NCBI GenBank assembly: GCA_015232395.1
Contig: JADFZT010000008.1
Location: forward strand, 2,044-66,043
From: Magnetococcales bacterium
Lineage (GTDB): Bacteria; Pseudomonadota; Magnetococcia; Magnetococcales; JADFZT01
DNA length: 64,000 nt
Reading direction: 5' to 3'
Shown here: one piece after another, positions 56,479 to 64,000 of the stretch
Layout of the letters: each line of letters starts with the position of its first letter
Numbering within the stretch: position 1 is the first letter of the stretch
Made by a program: the position numbers and the translations under genes
Notes under the pieces: model-generated
Told to the model about the DNA's origin: nothing
The model's database searches: none
Seen by the model: only the letters and a program-made list of their open reading frames with translations

Positions 56479-58071
56479 ATGAACACGGCTGCGTTGGAAC
56501 AAGAGGTCTCCCGGAGACGGACCTTTGCGATCATCTCCCATCCGGATGCGGGCAAGACCACCTTGACCGAAAAACTGCTGCTCTTTGGCGGCGCCATCCA
56601 ACTGGCTGGTAACGTCAGAGCCCGAGGACAGCGACGGCGGGCAAGGTCCGACTGGATGAAGGTGGAGCGGGAGAGAGGTATTTCAGTCACCGCTTCGGTG
56701 ATGACCTATGAATATGACGGCTGCACCTTCAACCTGCTCGACACCCCTGGCCATGAAGATTTCAGTGAGGATACCTATCGAACCCTGACAGCAGTGGATT
56801 CCGCCATCATGGTGATCGATGCGGCCAAGGGTATCGAAGGGCAAACCCGCAAGCTGTTCGAGGTGTGTCGGCTGCGCAACGTGCCCATCATCACCTTCGT
56901 CAACAAGATGGACCGGGATGGTCGGGATCCCTTTGAACTGCTGGACGAAATTGAACAGGCCCTGGCCCTGGATGTCACCCCGGCCAGCTGGCCCATCGGT
57001 ATGGGGCGGGAATTTTTGGGCTGCTATCATCTCTTCAAGGATCGTCTGCTTTTTATGGCCCGGGGGGGACAGCCGGGAGATGAGGAGGGTGAGACCTGCC
57101 AGGGGTTGGATGACCCGCGCCTGGATGAACTCCTACCCGAAGATGCCGCAGCCACCCTCCGGGAGGAGGTGGAGATGGCCCAGGGGCTCTGCCAACCCTT
57201 TAACCTCAAAAGCTATCGGGAGGGGCACCTGACACCGGTCTTTTTCGGCTCAGCCATCAATAATTTCGGTGTGCGGGAGCTGCTCCAGGGTTTGGTGGAT
57301 CTGGCCCCCCCTCCCCGACCTCAAAAAGCAGTTGGACGGGAGGTCAACCCCGAAGAAAAAAAGGTCAGCGCCTTTGTGTTTAAGATCCAGGCCAACATGG
57401 ATCCCAAGCATCGGGATCGGGTGGCTTTTGTACGGCTCTGTTCGGGCCATTTTCGCCGGGGCTTGAAAATGCACCATGTACGCTCCGGAAAAACCCTGAA
57501 CGTGCACAATCCCATGCTGTTTTTGGCTCGGGACCGGGAGCTGGCTGAAGAGGCCTGGGCCGGGGATATCATCGGCATCCCCAACCACGGCAACCTGCGT
57601 ATTGGCGACACCTTGAGCGAAGGGGAAAATCTGAAATTTACCGGCATTCCCAGCTTTGCCCCGGAGCTGCTGCAAAAGGTGCGCCCAGACGATCCCTTAA
57701 GGGTAAAACATTTAGGGCGCACTCTGTGTCAGCTGGGTGAGGAAGGGGTGGCACGGATTTTTAAAACCGACATGGGCAACGACTGGATCGTGGGGGTGCT
57801 GGGGGCGTTGCAGTTTGAAGTGTTGGCCGACCGCATCCGCACGGAGTACAACATCCCGGTCCATTTCGAAGCCACCGCCCTCCACACCGCCCGCTGGCTG
57901 GAAGCGGATGAACACGCCGACATCAAAGATTTTTCCGACAACAACATGGCCGCCATGGCCGAAGATCACGACGGCTCTCCGGTCTTCCTGGCCCGAAATG
58001 CCTGGCACCTGGAGACCGCCATCAAGGAGTGGCCCAAGGTGCGCTTCCTGAAAACCAGGGAGCAGATATAG
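56479..58071 (+). CDS. prfC: Peptide chain release factor 3
   Basis: The RF3 GTPase, 530 residues, which removes RF1/RF2 from ribosomes after termination. G1 is SHPDAGKTT (20-28), G2 lies in ERGISVTAS, G3 is DTPGHEDF and G4 is NKMDRD. Domain II and III follow with FKIQANMDPKHRDRVAF and GVLGALQFEVLADRI, both diagnostic for RF3 over EF-G. AAGGA lies seven bases before the ATG at 56479; an upstream ATG two codons earlier is less likely. Confidence 0.97.
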   Translation: MNTAALEQEVSRRRTFAIISHPDAGKTTLTEKLLLFGGAIQLAGNVRARGQRRRARSDWMKVERERGISVTASVMTYEYDGCTFNLLDTPGHEDFSEDTYRTLTAVDSAIMVIDAAKGIEGQTRKLFEVCRLRNVPIITFVNKMDRDGRDPFELLDEIEQALALDVTPASWPIGMGREFLGCYHLFKDRLLFMARGGQPGDEEGETCQGLDDPRLDELLPEDAAATLREEVEMAQGLCQPFNLKSYREGHLTPVFFGSAINNFGVRELLQGLVDLAPPPRPQKAVGREVNPEEKKVSAFVFKIQANMDPKHRDRVAFVRLCSGHFRRGLKMHHVRSGKTLNVHNPMLFLARDRELAEEAWAGDIIGIPNHGNLRIGDTLSEGENLKFTGIPSFAPELLQKVRPDDPLRVKHLGRTLCQLGEEGVARIFKTDMGNDWIVGVLGALQFEVLADRIRTEYNIPVHFEATALHTARWLEADEHADIKDFSDNNMAAMAEDHDGSPVFLARNAWHLETAIKEWPKVRFLKTREQI

Positions 58072-58122
58072 GGAGTCGCCTGGCGTTGGGCTTGTTCCAC
58101 ACCCTGCGTTCTGTTTTTCCGA

Positions 58123-60243
58123 TCAGGAAGAAGAATGGACACCCAGGGCTTCCAGCAAGGGTTGCAGCTGCTTTTCGTAGCGTTTCCAGCCTTTGACGGA
58201 GCTTTGATAGATGGGTTGTCGCACCTGAATGTTGCTGGCTGTCTGGACGGTTCTTTCGGTTTTGTGAAAATCAAGGCAACCCGCATGCCATTCAAGCCCA
58301 CAATAGTCCAACAGTCGGCGGGTTTCCTTTTCCTGATTTTGGGTCAGACTTTCATAGGAAACTTCATAGAAGGTCTCCGGAAAGAGTTCCCGCCAGTGCG
58401 CCATGATCCTAGCATAAAGTCGGTAGTAGTGACCGATTTCCTTCAGGTCGAAGGCAAAATTGCTGCCATTTGTGAACTTGGTTCGAAAAATGGAGAGACA
58501 GGTGTCCTCTGAAGCGCGTTGGGAGTGAATGATCCGGGCTTTGGGAAGGATACAACGAAGGATGCCCAGATGCATGAAATTGAGAAGCCGTTTGTCGGTG
58601 ATGAACCGGGCTGTCGGTGCCAGCTTGCGTAGTTGGGAAACGTATCGGATGCCCGTTTCGGTCAACCCTTTGGAATCCATGCGGGAAAATGTCCGAGGAA
58701 TCAATCGGGGATCCTCAGAAGAGGTTCCTGCGAGGAGAATTTCGTTGAGCAGAGGAAGCTCGCCACCGCCATGGACCTCCGGGTGGCTCGACAGAATCTG
58801 TTCGATAAGAGATGACCCACTACGGGGCATGCCGACGATAAAAATGGGGGTTGTATCAGGATGGCCGCTCTCTCTTTGTGACTCAAAGAAAAATTTGTCA
58901 AAGGTTGCCATGAAGGATTCAAAATACTTTGTCTCATCAGTTAAACTGAAACGAATATCCTTTCTTACCAATCGATTGCCTTCCAGATAATGTTGGAAGG
59001 CCTCCGTATGGCGTTCCAATTTTTCCAGGGATTTACCCAGGGCAAAGTTGAAATGGATTTGGTCGTAATCAGTGGTAGATTTGCCGATTAGTGCCTGTAA
59101 CGCGTCGATCATGGCAGGGGTGAACTGTTTTCGTGTCCTGGAAAGGTTATAATAGGCTAATGAATCGTCCGATTTGATAGTGATCGCCTTTTGATAGTTT
59201 CGGGTGGCTTCATCTAGCTTTCCCTGATTGGTCAGGATGTCCCCCAGGGCGTTGTAGACATTGTGATTATTTGGGTCAATGACGATCGACTTTTTAAAGT
59301 ACCGGATCGCTTCATCTGGCTTTTCCTCATCTGCCATGGCTATGCCGAGTTGGTGCCAAGCTTCTGCGTAGTTGGGCTTGATGGAGAGAGCTTTCTGGAA
59401 ACAGGCAATGGCTTTATTGGTTTTTTTCAGACCAAGGAACGCTAAGCCGAGTTTGTTGAAAATTTCGTGATTGTCAGGTCTGATCGTGATAGCCCGCTGG
59501 AATTTATCAATAGCCTCGGCAGGGCGCTTTAGTGCAAGCAGCGTAATGCCATAATTGTTGTAAGCCTTGTAATGGCTTGGTTGGAGGGCAAGGGTTTTTT
59601 GAAAGTATTTGATTGCTTCATCCCACCTTCCCAGTTGGTGCAGAATGAGTCCCAGATTGTTGTAAGCGCCAGGATTGTTTGGTTTGAGGGCCAGTGTCTT
59701 CCGAAAACTCAGAAAGGCCTTTTCGAGCTGACCTGCTGCCTTGTAAGCGCCGCCAAGGTTGAATTGGGCATCGTGATAGTCGGGTTTGATGGCAAGGGCT
59801 TTTTGAAAGTTCAAAATGGACTGATCCAGCCAACCTTTCTCCTGCAAAATGACAGCAAGGTTGAAGTATGCCATGGAATAGCCCGGTTCGATGGCGATGG
59901 CTTTTTGGCAACTCGCCATCGCTTCATCCAGCTTTCCCTGGGCACGCAGTATGCCACCCAGATTGTTCAGGGCCACGGCATGGGTTGGATGGAAAGTCAG
60001 TGTTTTTTGATACCACTGACTGGCCAGCTCCAGTTGACCAGCTTGATGAAACGAGATGCCTTGTTGCAGGGCAGCCACGGCTTCCTGGCCGGGTGGTTGA
60101 CTGTTCTCCTGGAGAGTGGCAGTGACCTCACCCTGGGGCTTACCTTTGACCGTTTTTCCGGATGCTTGGGGCCTCATCTCCCTGGGGGATTTTCCAGATT
60201 TTTTAGACTGCTTTTGCAAATGCCGCCGCTGGGCTCTGTTCAT
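58123..60243 (-). CDS. TPR-repeat sulfotransferase
   Basis: A 706-residue protein. After a basic, polar N-terminus (MNRAQRRHLQKQSKK) come about ten 34-residue TPR units (about 52-395, repeats of the type ALNNLGGILRAQGKLDEAMASCQKA). A C-terminal sulfotransferase domain (about 465-695) starts with the PAPS-binding GMPRSGSSLIEQ loop and has HSQRASEDTCLSIF for the 3'-phosphate. It should move sulfate from PAPS to a protein or glycan; the TPR array may select partners. No signal peptide is seen. AAGGATT lies before the ATG. No PAPS genes are nearby. Confidence 0.9.
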   Translation of the reverse strand: MNRAQRRHLQKQSKKSGKSPREMRPQASGKTVKGKPQGEVTATLQENSQPPGQEAVAALQQGISFHQAGQLELASQWYQKTLTFHPTHAVALNNLGGILRAQGKLDEAMASCQKAIAIEPGYSMAYFNLAVILQEKGWLDQSILNFQKALAIKPDYHDAQFNLGGAYKAAGQLEKAFLSFRKTLALKPNNPGAYNNLGLILHQLGRWDEAIKYFQKTLALQPSHYKAYNNYGITLLALKRPAEAIDKFQRAITIRPDNHEIFNKLGLAFLGLKKTNKAIACFQKALSIKPNYAEAWHQLGIAMADEEKPDEAIRYFKKSIVIDPNNHNVYNALGDILTNQGKLDEATRNYQKAITIKSDDSLAYYNLSRTRKQFTPAMIDALQALIGKSTTDYDQIHFNFALGKSLEKLERHTEAFQHYLEGNRLVRKDIRFSLTDETKYFESFMATFDKFFFESQRESGHPDTTPIFIVGMPRSGSSLIEQILSSHPEVHGGGELPLLNEILLAGTSSEDPRLIPRTFSRMDSKGLTETGIRYVSQLRKLAPTARFITDKRLLNFMHLGILRCILPKARIIHSQRASEDTCLSIFRTKFTNGSNFAFDLKEIGHYYRLYARIMAHWRELFPETFYEVSYESLTQNQEKETRRLLDYCGLEWHAGCLDFHKTERTVQTASNIQVRQPIYQSSVKGWKRYEKQLQPLLEALGVHSSS

Positions 60244-60384
60244 GGGTAATCCTTGGCTTGAGCATCGTCTGTATCATCCAGCCCAAAGCTTAAAGGTTTT
60301 ACCCGATCACGAACAGAGGCGATGGATTTTGACGGGAGGCGTTCAGAGGCGTTTCAGAGGAAGGGGGCTCTTCTGACTTCATAG

Positions 60385-60418
60385 CTGTCGGTTGGGTCTG
60401 GAGAGACCCAACCGACAG
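60385..60418 (-). terminator. Perfect 15-bp hairpin between two genes
   Basis: CTGTCGGTTGGGTCT (60385-60399) and AGACCCAACCGACAG (60404-60418) pair exactly over a GGAG loop. It lies between the - strand hydrolase stop at 60477 and the TPR gene start at 60243, so it probably ends or processes the hydrolase transcript. No U-tract follows on the - strand. Confidence 0.55.
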
Positions 60419-60476
60419 GGTGAGATAAACTTTCAGCCAAGGCATGGAAAACGCCTGCTGTTTCAATCAGGGGGGA

Positions 60477-61697
60477 TCAGCCGGATTTGCGACGAGCAAA
60501 GACCCTCATGGTGCCGGTTTTGGGCCGCATGAGAGACCAATAGGCGGTCTCCCAGTTCCAGACCGGAGCCGTTTTGTAGGTTTCAATCAGTTTATCTTCC
60601 AGCTCCCGGGAGGTGCCCTCAAAACCGCTCAAGGCTTCCTCGATCTGCTCTTCACGCTTTTTTGAGTGGGGAATCAGCTTGCCACAATACCACTCTTCAC
60701 TGGTGGGGTTGCGGCTATCTTTGGCGATGCTTTCACCCTTGCCATTCACTGGGAAATCTTTCTGCTTTTTGCGATCCGGCATGTTCTTCTCAACATCGCC
60801 AAACCGTCCTTCCCGGGTTTCACCACCCGCCAGCTCTTGGTGACCAAAATCACCATTGGGATCAAACCGGTTGGTCTGAATCAGCAGGCCATCCTTGGAT
60901 TTGCGGATCGATTTATTGTCAAACCGACCGATCTCCACCACACACGCCTCATCCTTCTGGGTGCCGCAGAGAGTCAAAAAGACCGGGGAGCTGACTTCCC
61001 AGGATTGTAGGGCGATCAACGCCTTGTCATAGGTGTCGATGGCGGGGTTTTCCAGCAGCCTGCGGAGCTTGAAGGTGGGGTCCATATCCTCATCGGTGGA
61101 TCCTTCGAACCAGGGGGCATAGTTGATGGCAATGGAAAAGCCTGGCTTAACCCCGGTGAGAGCGCCCAGCATCCCCACCACCCCCACCCCGGTATAGAGG
61201 GTGTTGCCATCCAGATCCTGGACATCAAAGATGCGGGTAGCCTGACCCAAAGGCCTCGCCCCCTGCCAGTCGAGACTGCGCATGCAGATGGTCTCACCCA
61301 GGTCGGCATCCCACACACAGGTGGTGGAGCAGGCAAAATGGGACCAGGTGTAGGCTCGCTGAACAAAGGCCATTTGGGAGCGCGACAAAATTTTTCCGCT
61401 TTTTTTGGAAAGCCAATCACTTTCATCAAGGTAGTGACCAAAGCCCCGGTAGACGATACCGTACATGAGCTTGGCAAGCCGCCTGGCATACCATCCATAC
61501 TTCCCCTCGAAAGCCATCTTCCTGAAAGCCTTACAGATATCTGTGAAAGCCTCCCTATCCTCCTCACCCAGGAAAACATCCTCCCAGATCTCCTCGGGTT
61601 CCTGCTTTTGGCAGTGCACGATCCGTTTCATCTCCGAACCCAGTTCGGGCATGGTATCGTCATAAGTTCGTTCATCTTCTTGAGAGCATTTGTCCAT
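60477..61697 (-). CDS. C45/NAAA-like Ntn amidohydrolase
   Basis: A 406-residue member of the choloylglycine hydrolase/acid ceramidase-like fold. The nucleophile is Cys123 in FACSTTCVWD, with MRSLDWQG (Arg140, Asp143) and AINYAPW and LLIQTNRFDP supplying the oxyanion and substrate residues. Relatives cleave fatty-acyl amides or autoprocess before the nucleophile; here about 122 residues precede it, so cleavage there is expected. No signal peptide is visible. The ATG at 61697 has AAGGAAG six or seven bases upstream. A long hydrophilic C-terminal region (about 270-406) is atypical. Confidence 0.7.
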   Translation of the reverse strand: MDKCSQEDERTYDDTMPELGSEMKRIVHCQKQEPEEIWEDVFLGEEDREAFTDICKAFRKMAFEGKYGWYARRLAKLMYGIVYRGFGHYLDESDWLSKKSGKILSRSQMAFVQRAYTWSHFACSTTCVWDADLGETICMRSLDWQGARPLGQATRIFDVQDLDGNTLYTGVGVVGMLGALTGVKPGFSIAINYAPWFEGSTDEDMDPTFKLRRLLENPAIDTYDKALIALQSWEVSSPVFLTLCGTQKDEACVVEIGRFDNKSIRKSKDGLLIQTNRFDPNGDFGHQELAGGETREGRFGDVEKNMPDRKKQKDFPVNGKGESIAKDSRNPTSEEWYCGKLIPHSKKREEQIEEALSGFEGTSRELEDKLIETYKTAPVWNWETAYWSLMRPKTGTMRVFARRKSG

Positions 61698-61936
61698 AAA
61701 AATCTTCCTTTGATTCAATTGTTTTTGAGTTGTCCAGCCCAGATGGCTCTTGCACCGGGCTGCTGGGAGTTGTTCCTATTTAATTGATTAAAACACTGGA
61801 TTATCTACCGAATCATATCGATTTAAAACACCCATTGAAACAGACGATGGGAAGGGCTGCTTTGTTCGCCATTCATTTTTGACTGGAGATTTTTTCTGAA
61901 AACGTCAAGAGGCTGCCCCCCTTTAGCCCCACGCAC

Positions 61937-61970
61937 AAAAGGCCACCTCCTTTTTAAGGAAGCGGCCTCT
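61937..61970 (-). terminator. Intrinsic terminator of the small Gly/Ala membrane protein
   Basis: On the - strand AGGCCGCTTCCTT and AAGGAGGTGGCCT pair with two mismatches over AAA, followed by TTTTG. It lies about 140 bp beyond the stop at 62112, so it ends that transcript. Confidence 0.65.
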
Positions 61971-62111
61971 TGGGAATGAATCATTCTGGATTGCCCACGC
62001 CATACGACCCGCTCCCACAAAACCGTGAAGCGACCATCTGGCATAAGCTCCCCTTTACCGCCACCATCCTATCCTTGGCAGCAGGGTCCAGGATTTTACC
62101 GATTCAGCTCA

Positions 62112-62486
62112 TTACAGAATGCTGAAGCGTTTTTTCTTGAAAAAATAGTATCCGCCGATAGCCCCGATACCCAGCAACACCCAGGGATTCATGGCGGCCA
62201 GGTTCAGACCCAGCACTTTGCCGGAGGCCAAAGAAGCGGGAAAAGCCTGGGCACCCACAGCACTGCTGGTCATGATGCCTCCCTGGGCCACTCCCGTGGC
62301 TGCGGCACCCTTACCCATAACAGCGGCTCCGCCAGCTCCAGCAGCTCCGGCACCAGCGCCCGCACCCGCTCCGGCGGCCTTGGCCCCAGCCAAAATTTTG
62401 GGGGTCTGAAATTCCAGGGTTCCCGGTCCTATAACAGTGACTTTTTCCCCAGCAGCCAGTGTGGTGACAATTTCCGCTCTCGGCAT
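62112..62486 (-). CDS. Small Gly/Ala-rich single-span membrane protein
   Basis: A 124-residue protein with no firm family. A polar N-terminal part (VTTLAAGEKVTVIGPGTLEF) leads into a Gly/Ala repeat stretch (GAGAGAGAAGAGG), then one hydrophobic helix (NPWVLLGIGAIGGYYFF) and a basic end (KKKRF). The layout of Gly/Ala linker, single helix and charged tail is like Mms6/MamD magnetosome proteins, but the Leu-Gly repeat typical of them is only hinted at, so I do not assign that. A fine intrinsic terminator follows, supporting a real gene. Confidence 0.6.
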   Translation of the reverse strand: MPRAEIVTTLAAGEKVTVIGPGTLEFQTPKILAGAKAAGAGAGAGAGAAGAGGAAVMGKGAAATGVAQGGIMTSSAVGAQAFPASLASGKVLGLNLAAMNPWVLLGIGAIGGYYFFKKKRFSIL

Positions 62487-62824
62487 GTCGATTCCTCGAA
62501 GGATTGGATGGTTAATCCGATATTTTCAATGGGACGCTCAATGGTCTGACATCATCATACTCAATTTAGCAGAAAATGAAAGTTTGCAAAGGGATTGACC
62601 GCTTTATCATCACTCAAAAACTATACCACAACACATTCCAAGAAGCATTATCAGTCTGGTTGTCATTTTCATTCACATCCACAAAACCCCTCACCAGCCC
62701 AAGCCAAAAGGATGGGATGGATTGGCCCTCTCCTTCTATCACGATGGATTGTTGTTGCAGCCAAACCGTCTCCCATGATACCAGGGAACAGGGGAAAATC
62801 ATCCGTATGGACAAGGGGGGATAG

Positions 62825-64000
62825 ATGAAAAAGCAACAAAAAAAATCCGTGCGCGGGCTGTTCAGACGTTGGTTCGTCGAATATAACCCACTCTATTTTT
62901 TCAGCGCTCTCTGTATCCTCCTGGGGGTGTTTCTGGTTTCCCAAAGCTTGGAAGATCTGGTCCAGGATCAGTGGTCCTTGGGGCAGGTGATCCTTTTTTC
63001 CGTGGTGCAGGCCTATGAACTGCTGCTGATCGGGGGGGCTTGGCTGCTCTATCGAAAGTTGGGACAGCGGCGGCCCGGGGTGATTCTCGGGATGATGGCG
63101 GTGCTCTTTCTGTTTGACACCACCTTCCGCCTGGAAAGCGTTGTGGGAACAGGCTATTGGGGATATTCCCTGGCGGCGATCTGGGTGGGATTGCTGGGGG
63201 TCAAGGTGGTGGGGTTGCATCGTGCCTTCCACCTGAAAATCAACCCTCAGGCCCTCGCACTCATCCTGGCTGGGGGGGTGGCTATCGGCGCATTGCCCCA
63301 CCTGCTCGCCATGCCGGGAGTAAACAAACCAGCCATTTTTCTCATAGCCAACTGGGGGCTGGCCTTCATCGGAATGATGGTGCTCCCCAACCGCCTGACC
63401 TTCAAAACAGATATCCCCCTGGAAAAATGGGGGGAGACGGTTTTGGGGCGGATATCCAGGGGATTTTGGATCGCCCTGCTCTTTTTCTATTTTTATCACC
63501 TCTGGAACCACATCATCTGGATCGGCCCAAACCACAGCGGGACTGTCCTGTCCCAGATGGTGCCTTACTTCTTCGCTGTAGGGTTGAGAAGCTCTGAAGA
63601 GAAGGGGGCTTGGTTTGTTGGGGTGGTTGCCCTGCCCCTCACCTTTTTTTCCCCCTCCTTTGTAGCCCCCACCGCTCTGGCTGTTGCGGGCATGTTTGCC
63701 TGGCGGGCCTGGCGCAGGGGGGAAGAAAATGGGTGGGTGGGGACGGCTTTTGCAGGCTATTTTTTCCTCTGGTCCCTGGGTTGGAGCCAGGGGCCGCCGC
63801 CAGATTTGCCACCCCCCCTGTCGTTTGCCAGCTTTTTCCTGGTGGCTTCGTTGATTTTTCTCGCTTGGCGTCTTCAGCTCTTTTTTGCCAAGCTCCTGCT
63901 CTTTTTCGGTTTTGTGATTGCAGCCAAAGATCTGATGTTTTTCATTCAGGATCTGGCCATCAAGCTGGCCGGGGTGTTCCCCAAAACCCGTCTGGGCTGG
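62825..64000 (+). CDS. Polytopic membrane protein, 3' end cut by window
   Basis: The frame is open from the ATG at 62825 to the last base (392 codons, no stop). GGGGGAT precedes the ATG. Translation begins MKKQQKKSVRGLFRRWFVEYNP and holds about ten hydrophobic segments, for example YFFSALCILLGVFLV, VLFLFDTTF and GFWIALLFFYFYHLWNH. I do not recognise the family. Charged ends and regular helices suggest an inner-membrane protein or transporter. The complete gene would extend past the window. Confidence 0.7.
   Translation, partial: MKKQQKKSVRGLFRRWFVEYNPLYFFSALCILLGVFLVSQSLEDLVQDQWSLGQVILFSVVQAYELLLIGGAWLLYRKLGQRRPGVILGMMAVLFLFDTTFRLESVVGTGYWGYSLAAIWVGLLGVKVVGLHRAFHLKINPQALALILAGGVAIGALPHLLAMPGVNKPAIFLIANWGLAFIGMMVLPNRLTFKTDIPLEKWGETVLGRISRGFWIALLFFYFYHLWNHIIWIGPNHSGTVLSQMVPYFFAVGLRSSEEKGAWFVGVVALPLTFFSPSFVAPTALAVAGMFAWRAWRRGEENGWVGTAFAGYFFLWSLGWSQGPPPDLPPPLSFASFFLVASLIFLAWRLQLFFAKLLLFFGFVIAAKDLMFFIQDLAIKLAGVFPKTRLGW

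Overview
This window is from a Gram-negative, proteobacterium-like chromosome. Supporting signs are an LpxL-type acyltransferase, an outer-membrane porin, full-length PurL, RF3, Ffh and many hybrid sensor kinases. The mix of an LbtU-type porin, very large PAS hybrid kinases and a small Gly/Ala-rich single-span protein would fit the Magnetococcia, but no magnetosome operon is present and that placement is only a guess. There are no rRNA, tRNA or CRISPR loci and no full transposase gene. Mobile traces are short inverted-repeat (MITE-like) elements.

Layout. (1) 0.06-5.5 kb (+): an envelope/polyphosphate-type operon of secreted CotH-LTD protein, VTC-domain polymerase, DUF4956 membrane protein and HlyD-type adaptor. 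The VTC and DUF4956 genes are joined by three tandem 20-bp units, each a complete six-codon ORF linked to the next by TGATG. (2) 5.8-11.3 kb (-): glycosyltransferase, B12-binding radical SAM enzyme, acyl/aryl-AMP ligase and sugar-phosphate transferase, probably for surface glycan or lipid. (3) 11.7-23.2 kb (-): ffh, a periplasmic sulfurtransferase, Maf, two paralogous membrane-anchored proteins, and the ymdB-purC-purL operon. (4) 23.4-29.7 kb: YtoQ, an acetolactate-synthase-like ThDP enzyme with a clear terminator, an LbtU-like porin directly followed by moaD and mobB, and a lytic transglycosylase. (5) 30-56.3 kb: a signalling-rich region with a PilZ/CW protein, a macrodomain protein, a Rossmann-GGDEF fusion, a CheY-like regulator, a periplasmic binding protein, CheX, a SiaA-like PP2C phosphatase, SiaB and SiaC, three hybrid kinases, NnrS and PhoB/PhoR. 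(6) 56.5-64 kb: prfC, a TPR sulfotransferase, a C45/NAAA-like Ntn hydrolase, a small Gly/Ala-rich membrane protein and a polytopic membrane protein cut by the window end.

How genes may work together. The first operon links a secreted kinase-fold protein and a cytosolic polyphosphate-type polymerase with membrane partners. The 31.7-43.1 kb segment carries the parts of a SiaABC-type phosphorylation switch, with c-di-GMP synthesis (GGEEF plus I-site) and c-di-GMP binding (PilZ) nearby, so a surface-attachment decision circuit is a reasonable inference. Two sequences stand out: the relay of mini-ORFs at 3626-3689, and a previously unframed coding remnant at 53473-53814 downstream of phoR that holds two in-frame stop codons.
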